A DNA stretch of 64,000 nucleotides, taken from contig JAUCBJ010004672.1 in NCBI GenBank assembly GCA_032718475.1, positions 1 to 64,000 on the forward strand. The letters run 5' to 3'. This DNA is from Nemertoderma westbladi. Its lineage: Eukaryota > Xenacoelomorpha > Nemertodermatida > Nemertodermatidae. The translations under genes were made by a program, and so were the position numbers. The notes under the pieces are model-generated. The model worked only from the letters and a program-made list of their open reading frames with translations. It had not been told where the DNA came from and ran no database searches. Positions 38,601 through 47,799 of this stretch are shown one piece after another (positions within the stretch are counted from its first letter, which is position 1; each line of letters starts with the position of its first letter).

Positions 38601-41600
38601 TCTGTGTGTTGGGGTCCAGTCCCCCATATGGTGGGTTATATTGTAAGTAACGACTAGAGGCTCTGTGTGTCGGGGTCCAGTCACCCATGGTGGGTTATAT
38701 TGTAAGTAACGACTAGAGGCTCTGTGTGTCGGGGTCCAGTCACCCATAGTGGGTTATATTGTAAGTAACGACTAGAGGCTCTGTGTGTCGGGGTCCAGTC
38801 ACCCATAGTGGGTTATATTGTAAGTAACGACTAGAGGCTCTGTGTGTCGGGGTCCAGTCACCCATAGTGGGTTATATTGTAAGTAACGACTAGAGGCTCT
38901 GTGTGTTGGGGTCCAGTCCCCCATATGGTGGGTTATATTGTAAGTAACGACTAGAGGCTCTGTGTGTCGGGGTCCAGTCCCCCATATGGTGGGTTATATT
39001 GTAAGTAACGACTAGAGGCTCTGTGTGTCGGGGTCCAGTCACCCATGGTGGGTTATATTGTAAGTAACGACTATAGGCTCTGTGTGTCGGGGTCCAGTCA
39101 CCCATGGTGGGTTATATTGTAAGTAACGACTAGAGGCTCTGTGTGTCGGGGTCCAGTCACCCATGGTGGGTTATATTGTAAGTAACGACTAGAGGCTCTG
39201 TGTGTCGGGGTCCAGTCACCCATAGTGGGTTATATTGTAAGTAACGACTAGAGGCTCTGTGTGTTGGGGTCCAGTCCCCCATATGGTGGGTTATATTGTA
39301 AGTAACGACTAGAGGCTCTGTGTGTCGGGGTCCAGTCACCCATGGTGGGTTATATTGTAAGTAACGACTAGAGGCTCTGTGTGTCGGGGTCCAGTCACCC
39401 ATAGTGGGTTATATTGTAAGTAACGACTAGAGGCTCTGTGTGTTGGGGTCCAGTCCCCCATATGGTGGGTTATATTGTAAGTAACGACTAGAGGCTCTGT
39501 GTGTCGGGGTCCAGTCACCCATGGTGGGTTATATTGTAAGTAACGACTAGAGGCTCTGTGTGTCGGGGTCCAGTCACCCATGGTGGGTTATTGTAAGTAA
39601 CGACTAGAGGCTCTGTGTGTCGGGGTCCAGTCCCCCATATGGTGGGTTATATTGTAAGTAACGACTAGAGGCTCTGTGTGTCGGGGTCCAGTCACCCATA
39701 GTGGGTTATATTGTAAGTAACGACTAGAGGCTCTGTGTGTTGGGGTCCAGTCCCCCATATGGTGGGTTATATTGTAAGTAACGACTAGAGGCTCTGTGTG
39801 TCGGGATCCAGTCCCCCGTGGTGGGTTATATTGTAAGTAACGACCAGAGGCTCTGTGTGTCGGGGTCCAGTCCCCCATGGTGGGTTATTGTAAGTAACGA
39901 CTAGAGGCTCTGTGTGTCGGGGTCCAGTCCCCCATGGTGGGTTATTGTAAGTAACGACTAGAGGCTCTGTGTGTCGGGGTCCAGTCCCCCATGGTGGGTT
40001 ATTGTAAGTAACGACTAGAGGCTCTGTGTGTCGGGGTCCAGTCCCCCATGGTGGGTTATTGTAAGTAACGACTAGAGGCTCTGTGTGTTGGGGTCCAGTC
40101 CCCCATATGGTGGGTTATATTGTAAGTAACGACTAGAGGCTCTGTGTGTCGGGATCCAGTCCCCCATATGGTGGGTTATATTGTAAGTAACGACTAGAGG
40201 CTCTGTGTGTTGGGGTCCAGTCCCCCATATGGTGGGTTATATTGTAAGTAACGACTAGAGGCTCTGTGTGTTGGGGTCCAGTCCCCCATATGGTGGGTTA
40301 TATTGTAAGTAACGACTAGAGGCTCTGTGTGTCGGGATCCAGTCCCCCGTGGTGGGTTATATTGTAAGTAACGACCAGAGGCTCTGTGTGTCGGGGTCCA
40401 GTCCCCCATGGTGGGTTATTGTAAGTAACGACTAGAGGCTCTGTGTGTCGGGGTCCAGTCCCCCATGGTGGGTTATATTGTAAGTAACGACTAGAGGCTC
40501 TGTGTGTCGGGGTCCAGTCCCCCATGGTGGGTTATTGTAAATAATGACTAGAGGCTCTGTGTGTCGGGGTCCAGTCCCCCATGGTGGGTTATTGTAAGTA
40601 ACGACTAGAGGCTCTGTGTGTCGGGGTCCAGTCCCCCATATGGTGGGTTATATTGTAAGTAACGACTAGAGGCTCTGTGTGTCGGGGTCCAGTCCCCCAT
40701 GGTGGGTTATATTGTAAGTAACGACCAGAGGCTCTGTGTGTCGGGGTCCAGTCCCCCATGGTGGGTTATATTGTAAGTAACGACTAGAGGCTCTGTGTGT
40801 CGGGGTCCAGTCCCCCATGGTGGGTTATATTGTAAGTAACGACTAGAGGCTCTGTGTGTCGGGGTCCAGTCACCCATGGTGGGTTATTGTAAGTAACGAC
40901 TAGAGGCTCTGTGTGTCGGGGTCCAGTCCCCCATGGTGGGTTATATTGTAAGTAACGACCAGAGGCTCTGTGTGTCGGGGTCCAGTCCCCCATGGTGGGT
41001 TATATTGTAAGTAACGACTAGAGGCTCTGTGTGTCGGGGTCCAGTCCCCCATGGTGGGTTATATTGTAAGTAACGACTAGAGGCTCTGTGTGTCGGGGTC
41101 CAGTCACCCATGGTGTGTTATATTGTAAGTAACGACTAGAGGCTCTGTGTGTCGGGGTCCAGTCCCCCATGGTGGGTTATATTGTAAGTAAAGACTAGAG
41201 GCTCTGTGTGTCGGGGTCCAGTCCCCCATGGTGGGTTATATTGTAAGTAAAGACTAGAGGCTCTGTGTGTCGGGGTCCAGTCCCCCATGGTGGGTTATAT
41301 TGTAAGTAACGACTAGAGGCTCTGTGTGTCGGGGTCCAGTCCCCCATGGTGGGTTATTGTAAGTAACGACTAGAGGCTCTGTGTGTCGGGGTCCAGTCCC
41401 CCATGGTGGGTTATATTGTAAGTAACGACTAGAGGCTCTGTGTGTCGGGGTCCAGTCCCCCATGGTGGGTTATTGTAAGTAACGACTAGAGGCTCTGTGT
41501 GTCGGGGTCCAGTCCCCCATGGTGGGTTATATTGTAAGTAACGACTAGAGGCTCTGTGTGTCGGGGTCCAGTCCCCCATGGTGGGTTATTGTAAGTAACG

Positions 41601-43233
41601 ACTAGAGGCTCTGTGTGTCGGGGTCCAGTCCCCCATAGGTGGGTTATATTGTAAGTAACGACTAGAGGCTCTGTGTGTCGGGGTCCAGTCCCCCATGGTG
41701 GGTTATATTGTAAGTAACGACTAGAGGCTCTGTGTGTCGGGGTCCAGTCCCCCATGGTGGGTTATATTGTAAGTAAAGACTAGAGGCTCTGTGTGTCGGG
41801 GTCCAGTCCCCCATGGTGGGTTATATTGTAAGTAAAGACTAGAGGCTCTGTGTGTCGGGGTCCAGTCCCCCATGGTGGGTTATATTGTAAGTAACGACTA
41901 GAGGCTCTGTGTGTCGGGGTCCAGTCCCCCATGGTGGGTTATTGTAAGTAACGACTAGAGGCTCTGTGTGTCGGGGTCCAGTCCCCCATGGTGGGTTATA
42001 TTGTAAGTAACGACTAGAGGCTCTGTGTGTCGGGGTCCAGTCCCCCATGGTGGGTTATATTGTAAGTAAAGACTAGAGGCTCTGTGTGTCGGGGTCCAGT
42101 CCCCCATGGTGGGTTATTGTAAGTAACGACTAGAGGCTCTGTGTGTCGGGGTCCAGTCCCCCATGGTGGGTTATATTGTAAGTAACGACTAGAGGCTCTG
42201 TGTGTCGGGGTCCAGTCCCCCATGGTGGGTTATTGTAAGTAACGACTAGAGGCTCTGTGTGTCGGGGTCCAGTCCCCCATGGTGGGTTATTGTAAGTAAC
42301 GACTAGACCCTCTGTGTGTCGGGGTCCAGTCCCCCATGGTGGGTTATATTGTAAGTAACGACTAGAGGCTCTGTGTGTCGGGGTCCAGTCCCCCATGGTG
42401 GGTTATATTGTAAGTAACGACTAGAGGCTCTGTGTGTCGGGGTCCAGTCCCCCATGGTGGGTTATTGTAAGTAACGACTAGAGGCTCTGTGTGTCGGGGT
42501 CCAGTCCCCCATGGTGGGTTATTGTAAGTAACGACTAGACCCTCTGTGTGTCGGGGTCCAGTCCCCCATGGTGGGTTATATTGTAAGTAACGACTAGAGG
42601 CTCTGTGTGTCGGGGGGTCCAGTCCCCCATGGTGGGTTATATTGTAAGTAACGACTAGAGGCTCTGTGTGTCGGGGTCCAGTCCCCCATGGTGGGTTATA
42701 TTGTAAGTAACGACTAGAGGCTCTGTGTATCGGGGTCCAGTCCCCCATGGTGGGTTATATTGTAAGTAACGACTAGAGGCTCTGTGTGTCGGGGTCCAGT
42801 CCCCCATGGTGGGTTATATTGTAAGTAACGACTAGAGGCTCTGTGTGTCGGGGTCCAGTCCCCCATGGTGGGTTATATTGTAAGTAACGACTAGAGGCTC
42901 TGTGTGTCGGGGTCCAGTCCCCCATGGTGGGTTATATTGTAAGTAACGACTAGAGGCTCTGTGTATCGGGGTCCAGTCCCCCATGGTGGGTTATATTGTA
43001 AGTAACGACTAGAGGCTCTGTGTGTCGGGGTCCAGTCCCCCATGGTGGGTTATATTGTAAGTAACGACTAGAGGCTCTGTGTGTCGGGGTCCAGTCCCCC
43101 ATGGTGGGTTATATTGTAAGTAACGACTAGAGGCTCTGTGTGTCGGGGTCCAGTCCCCCATGGTGGGTTATATTGTAAGTAACGACTAGAGGCTCTGTGT
43201 GTCGGGGTCCAGTCCCCCATGGTGGGTTATTGT
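29680..43233. repeat. 59/57-bp minisatellite, about 231 copies, 13.5 kb
   Basis: Units begin near CGGGGTCCAGTCCCCC and end in GGCTCTGTGTGT. They are 59 bp when they carry GGGTTATATTG and 57 bp when they carry GGGTTATTG. Every unit has a GTAAGTAA word (GTAAATAA in a few, for example near 36365 and 40527) and a GGGG/CCCC stem around TCCAGT. Roughly 30,170-35,590 is visually invariant, whereas 35,600-42,750 carries many variants (AAGTAAAGAC, CGACCAGAGG, CAGTCACCCAT, CCATATGGTG). Minus-strand open frames of 69-128 codons arise from 57-bp units (19 codons) and are not considered genes. Confidence 0.97.
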
Positions 43234-43296
43234 CAATAAGAAGTGGCTGAAGCGTCGAATAATGAATTAATTTATCATTAATTCTTGCGGTTATAG

Positions 43297-43392
43297 GGTT
43301 TGAGAAGACAGCTCTGCTTTCTACTCCATCTGGGATGCCAGCTGACGATAGACACGGCCCGATTGGTCAGTCAATGTCCCGTCCGGCAGTAG
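43297..43392 (+). CDS. HNRNPL: hnRNP L, coding exon 6 (linker)
   Basis: Two bases complete an Arg codon from exon 5, then the exon reads FEKTALLSTPSGMPADD followed by RHGPIGQSMSRPAV (residues 234-264), and ends G|GTGAGT at 43393 with one base left over. The sequence is low in conservation, as expected for the RRM2-RRM3 linker. The call rests on the open frame, matching phases on both sides and good splice sites. It could be alternatively spliced. Confidence 0.77.
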   Translation, partial: GLRRQLCFLLHLGCQLTIDTARLVSQCPVRQ

Positions 43393-44368
43393 GTGAGTGC
43401 GATAACATTTGCCCCCTAATATTAACTAATATTATCTTAGTATTAACTTTTTTTTTGAAAAAAATGGTTTTATTCGGTAAATAGAAATATTTTGTAGGTT
43501 GAAAATGTATAACTTTATACGGCGGGTGGGAATATTTTCTTAGTATGAACTCTGCGTAACATCCGCTATACTAGCTGGATTTCCGAAAGTACGTATTTAC
43601 CAACATTCGTTGCTGTATAAATAAATGTAAAAATGACATAAATTATGTTATAAATAAGTTAGCTTATATTTATGGTGGCGTTTGGAGCCATGTTAATAAT
43701 ATAGCTGCTACTGGTTATTAGTAGCTATATCCCGCCTACAGGTAGGTAATGCAGTCGCCCTCGAGGCATTTTATTTACCGAGCGCTAGCGAGGTTACGTT
43801 TATTCCTATGTAATACGTAAATATATAAAACATCCACAATTGAAAAAAACACTATAGCTACCTCGTAAAATTAACATCTAACGGGAATTCAATAAACAAA
43901 TTCATTGCAAATTTATGAAGAATTTGTATTTCTTAAATATTTTTAAAGTATTTTATAGCGCTTATTGATACTTCTTACAGATGCTAATTCGTTTATTGTT
44001 TTGGTTAGATTCAACCCTTCTTTAACCTGGTTTTTTCTGAAAACCTGGTATTCTTCACTTTGTGGTAAACTGCAAAGTGAAATAGAAATATAACATCAAA
44101 AAGTACACTATACAGCATGCCAACACATTGTTACTATCAATAATCAAAAAGTCTGGTATATACTAAGTAATATGGGCAGCTGTATTATTATAAAAGTATT
44201 GCATTGTTGCCCAGCTACGTATAGAGATAAATAACATGTTCCAGAATTATTTGTATTTTTAGTAATTTGAATAATAAAACATGGCCCCAAGGCTTCCTCT
44301 CTGTTAACTAGTAACTCCGGCTGAATGCCCTAGAGTTTGGGACGCCAGGCTCTAAACGGTGCTGTTCT

Positions 44369-44394
44369 AAATATATATAATATCAAACCCAGTA
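44369..44394 (+). promoter_or_regulatory. TATA box and shared promoter word, nested gene 1
   Basis: ATATATATAA at 44371-44380 is followed by ATAATATCAAACCCAGTA (44377-44394). The same 18-mer with one change lies at the same place before the second nested gene. The distance to the ATG, about 60 bp, suits a TATA box with a short 5' UTR. This is inference from position and duplication. Confidence 0.55.
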
Positions 44395-44438
44395 GTCGCC
44401 TATTAATTACAACTAATTATCTATTTGGCTAATTAAAT

Positions 44439-45317
44439 ATGCTAATAATGTCTACAAACATCTTCATATACCAAGTTACTATGCTGTTTTACGTTCTGAG
44501 TATTTTAATATTGTCACAAATAACAACTACTGTAACACTTGAGGACAAATGTCTCGACAAGAAATGTTCCTGCACAGATAACCTCAGATGCGAAGTGAAT
44601 AGTGTTGCTAAATACTGTTTGTATATGGGGATTACCCTGAAACACTACTGTGTTGAATGCACGGATGACATACACTGCAAGGATGGCATTAGGCCTATAT
44701 GCGGCAAATCTTTATATCGGTGTGTCCAATGCCGCGAAGAAACCCACTGTACGACGGATAAACCTAGGTGTAATGCCTTTGGTCAGTGCGACAACGCTGT
44801 TGGTGAGGACAGTGGCGTCCATGATCTCGGTATATCGTTATTCATACTGAGTATAGTTGTGCCGATATTAGTCTGCGTTGTTCTCTGCGTCTGCGTCCCG
44901 ATATGGGTGGTTGTTTACAACAGGAGGAGGAGGGAACGAAGGAATCTGTTAGCGACGTCAGGGGCAATGGGACAAGGGATGGGACCACAGGGTATGATGG
45001 GACCACAAGGTATGGTGGGACCACAAGGGATGGTGGGACCGGGAATGATGGGACCACAAGGTATGGTGGGACCACAAGGTATGGTGGGACCACAAGGTAT
45101 GGTGGGACCACAAGGTATGGTGGGACCACAAGGTATGGTGGGACCACAAGGTATGGTGGGACCACAAGGTATGATGGGACCCAGTTATGGACCTCCGCCA
45201 CCAGATTATTCTGCCGCACCTCCGGCTTATGGACCCCGATTCACAGATATCGAGAAGATCGAGGGCGACGAATCAACGTCTGCGCCCAAACCGATCCAAC
45301 AGGAGACCAGTGTTTAA
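44439..45317 (+). CDS. Nested gene 1: Cys-rich type I membrane protein with PPxY tail
   Basis: The gene has one exon of 292 residues. Residues 1-34 contain a hydrophobic signal peptide. Residues 38-117 are a Cys-rich ectodomain with two modules of the form C-V-x-C-x4-H-C-...-P-x-C ([10 protein letters not shown] and [10 protein letters not shown]). Residues 130-160 form a membrane span, followed by the basic stop-transfer RRRRERR. Residues about 175-247 are a coding minisatellite of 18 bp (GMVGPQ and variants, about 12 copies). The tail has two PPxY motifs (PPDY and PPAY), which typically bind WW domains of NEDD4-type ligases. The layout resembles the Shisa/WBP1/VOPP1 type of small membrane adaptors, but I do not claim homology. 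Function is unknown. It lies inside an hnRNP L intron on the same strand, with its own TATA-like word and poly(A) signal. Confidence 0.85.
   Translation: MLIMSTNIFIYQVTMLFYVLSILILSQITTTVTLEDKCLDKKCSCTDNLRCEVNSVAKYCLYMGITLKHYCVECTDDIHCKDGIRPICGKSLYRCVQCREETHCTTDKPRCNAFGQCDNAVGEDSGVHDLGISLFILSIVVPILVCVVLCVCVPIWVVVYNRRRRERRNLLATSGAMGQGMGPQGMMGPQGMVGPQGMVGPGMMGPQGMVGPQGMVGPQGMVGPQGMVGPQGMVGPQGMVGPQGMMGPSYGPPPPDYSAAPPAYGPRFTDIEKIEGDESTSAPKPIQQETSV
44987..45180 (+). repeat. 18-bp coding repeat in nested gene 1
   Basis: The unit GGTATGGTGGGACCACAA is repeated in frame and encodes GMVGPQ, with GMMGPQ variants at both ends. The nearly identical DNA of the central units indicates recent expansion. It is collagen-like only superficially: Gly recurs every third residue (G-M-V-G-P-Q). 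Confidence 0.95.
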
Positions 45318-45467
45318 TAGCTGCGCCTAGTGTAACTAAATCTCATGATTTTACTGGGAACTCTGTGTAACAATATAGTATTGGAGCACTTACCAACCCA
45401 CACCCTGACACCCACTTCATGCCCAAGTGCCGTTAGCAACCTACATTGTAGTGTTATTGTATTTTTT

Positions 45468-45473
45468 AATAAA
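45468..45473 (+). terminator. Poly(A) signal of nested gene 1
   Basis: AATAAA lies 151 bp after the stop codon, followed by T-rich sequence (ATTTATTTATTATTATTC), a normal arrangement for cleavage and polyadenylation. Confidence 0.6.
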
Positions 45474-46030
45474 CATATTTATTTATTATTATTCATTTTT
45501 TTCGCTCGAATTTACCACAAAAATCCTAGGGAAAAATTAACCCATAGGATTGCATAGGATTTACATAGGATTTACTTTTTTCCCGTCGAAAAAAAGTAAA
45601 CAAATTTTGGTGGAATTTCTTAAATTTTATTACATGTGTTCAAGGAGCAACGACGTAGAAAAGGTTTGCAAGTAATTTAAGCAAAATTACGTATTATATG
45701 GGGAAATAAAAGTAGAACATATTTTTTTCCTATGTAATAAATAATTTTTGTTTGCGTAGAAAAGTCCAAAAGTGGGTACCTGTACCCATAACATAGTAAT
45801 ACCGCCACATTTTATATATACCAGCTTACTTTTATGATAACCATGACATTTAATGCCGACAATATATTCTAGAACATTTCAAGAGCAAAAATACAATACA
45901 AATGGTTATAATTATTACCAATAGAAATATAGCAGTATAAGCGGGATTATATTATTTAGCCGCTGGCTGGTTGAATCACACAATTGATATGATTACCAAC
46001 CCAGTCTGTGCGTACTTTATGTAATTAGTG

Positions 46031-46051
46031 TGTATAATATCGAACCCAGTA
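46031..46051 (+). promoter_or_regulatory. TATA-like word and shared promoter word, nested gene 2
   Basis: TGTATAATATCGAACCCAGTA at 46031-46051 repeats the upstream word of nested gene 1 with one substitution in the common ATAATATC(A/G)AACCCAGTA. The ATG is 33 bp further on. Confidence 0.5.
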
Positions 46052-46083
46052 AATAATTTAGTATCTCTTTGGTTAATTAAATT

Positions 46084-46698
46084 ATGTTGTTGATGAAATC
46101 AAGAAACTGCTTATTATACGAAGTTACTCTGATGTTTTATGGTATAAGTATCGGACATTGTTACTTTGGACCAAAATGCAATTGTGATGAACTTAAACCC
46201 ATCTGTACCGAGAACAAAAAATGCGTTGAGTGCGAGGATGACTCGCATTGCAATGCAAATAAACCCATTTGCCATCCCATGGGGGGAGAATGCGTCGAGT
46301 GCCTCAAAAAAGATCACTGCAAATTGGAAGATAAACCCGTATGTGAGAATTTCGAATGCGCCCCTGGTCCGCTTACTACAACACCACTGCCTCCAGGTAT
46401 TAAAGTAGCTGGCTTGGGTTTGGGTGTGTTTATCATTGTTGTTATTATACCGGGTTTAGTTTGCAGTTTTTTCTCCGTAGTTGTTCCAATGTCGTTAATG
46501 GAACGCAGAAGGAATCAATGGGCACGGGGAAACCAGTGGGTGTCGCCAGAGATGGTGGGACAGCCAGGGTTGGTGGGACAGCCAGGGTTGGTGGGACAGC
46601 CAGGGTTGGTGGGACAGCCAGGGTTGGTGGGACCGCCAGGGTTGGTAATGCCGCCGACTGGGTACCCACTTCCTGGGACAGATGATGACTCATGGTAA
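46084..46698 (+). CDS. Nested gene 2: paralogous Cys-rich membrane protein, shorter tail
   Basis: The gene has one exon of 204 residues and is a tandem paralogue of nested gene 1. It shows a signal peptide (about 1-26), a Cys-rich region with two modules (CVECEDDSHC and CVECLKKDHC, each followed by KP-x-C) at about residues 47-88, and a Thr/Pro spacer (TTTPLPPG). A membrane span at about 107-137 and a basic RRR follow. The tail is an 18-bp repeat encoding GQPGLV (about 5 copies), and the protein ends at TGG TAA. It lacks both PPxY motifs of its paralogue. Sequence matching the paralogue's last codons and 3' UTR is still present beyond the stop. Function is unknown. Confidence 0.82.
   Translation: MLLMKSRNCLLYEVTLMFYGISIGHCYFGPKCNCDELKPICTENKKCVECEDDSHCNANKPICHPMGGECVECLKKDHCKLEDKPVCENFECAPGPLTTTPLPPGIKVAGLGLGVFIIVVIIPGLVCSFFSVVVPMSLMERRRNQWARGNQWVSPEMVGQPGLVGQPGLVGQPGLVGQPGLVGPPGLVMPPTGYPLPGTDDDSW
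46555..46650 (+). repeat. 18-bp coding repeat in nested gene 2
   Basis: GGACAGCCAGGGTTGGTG is repeated in frame about five times, encoding GQPGLV. The period equals that of nested gene 1 but the sequence is different, so the two arrays are separate expansions at a homologous position. Confidence 0.93.
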
Positions 46699-46912
46699 GG
46701 AATAAACGCTTCCGCACAAACCGGTCCAACAGGAGACGAGTGTTTAATAGCTGCGCCTAGTTGTACCTATTTCTGTGTACAACCATCTGCTCGTTACGTT
46801 ACCAAGGACAATCAACTTTGTTACCATAGTAATATTGTTCTATGTTGATATGCTTTGCTACGCTCAAATAATATATTTTTTTTAGTAAATGCCATAACAT
46901 ATTTTAAACATT

Positions 46913-46922
46913 AATAAATAAA
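46913..46922 (+). terminator. Poly(A) signals of nested gene 2
   Basis: Two overlapping AATAAA hexamers (46913-46918 and 46917-46922) lie about 215 bp after the stop of nested gene 2. Confidence 0.5.
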
Positions 46923-47028
46923 AAGACCATCGAAAGTGATGATCAGAAAAACTTTTAATTAAAGTGGGGCAGTCCAAGTAATACCGTTCCTTTTCGTTGT
47001 AATTGAAACAACAGTTAAATATTTAGTG

Positions 47029-47110
47029 TTGATTGATAGTAATTGTGATTGATAGTAATTGTGATTGATAGTAATTGTGATTGATAGTAATTGTGATTGA
47101 TAGTAATTGC
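47029..47110. repeat. 16-bp tandem repeat, about 5 copies
   Basis: The unit TGATTGATAGTAATTG is repeated with almost no variation. It is non-coding and lies in intron 6 downstream of the nested genes. Confidence 0.93.
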
Positions 47111-47799
47111 TCAAATAATAATGTTTTTAGGGGAAGAACATTAAAACCTATAAATGGCCAATAATTGGTTTTCAGTTCAGTTGCTATCATAGCGTTTTGA
47201 ACGGGTTCTTGTTAAATATCTGAACTGTTTGAATTACCAATGCTGATGGGGATGGGTGAGCGATGTTTTGGGTGGCTACATGCTTATCAACCGTTGCGGA
47301 AAATTTTCAAAAATTGCAAACTTTAATCAAATTCATTTTCATTAATTTATTGTTTGTGATTTATTTGATTTCAATAATAAATTACTTTATCAGAGTTATT
47401 AACTTTCAATATTCGGGAATCCTCATCTCAATGATAGACAATCACGCCCAAAGGCCCCGTCGCAAATTATATTTGAACAATTTCTAAACTTTTGACAGAC
47501 TACATTGTTAACTCTTGTGTTCTGGAGAATACAGATTGTTTAGTGTCATCACAAATACAGTCTGTGGTCTAGTAAGTATCTGCCAAGTTAAAATTGAACG
47601 GAAAACAAACTTGGAATTGCGACCGAAGGTTAGCACTTTCAGACAATTTCTTCCTCTAGCGGCAGACCGGAGAACTGCAAAATCACTATTGCCTAAACTT
47701 TTGACAGACTATCCTACGTGTTTGGTTACATTTGATCGAGTTATTAACGATGAAATATTCAGAACAACTGTTCGAATGAGTGACAGGTTGATAAATAAT

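Larger units (their letters stand above)
25282..43296 (+). other. hnRNP L intron 5, 18.0 kb
   Basis: The largest intron in the window. In order it holds a 29-bp array (25305-25790), a foldback element (25874-28861), about 800 bp of AT-rich sequence without recognisable genes (28866-29679), and the 59-bp array (29680-43233). Only 63 bp separate the array from exon 6. The acceptor, TTGCGGTTATAG at 43285-43296, has a poor pyrimidine tract. Confidence 0.88.

Noticed and set aside
29544-42748. Minus-strand open frames with WGTGPRHTEPLVVTYN repeats
   Set aside because: They come from the 57/59-bp array; frame changes occur whenever the 2-bp variant appears.
29680-43233. CRISPR array
   Set aside because: Units are head-to-tail without unique spacers, and the context is an animal intron.
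44987-45180. Collagen domain in nested gene 1
   Set aside because: Glycine recurs every third residue, but the stretch is short, lies on the cytoplasmic side of the membrane span and lacks the Pro pattern of a triple helix.
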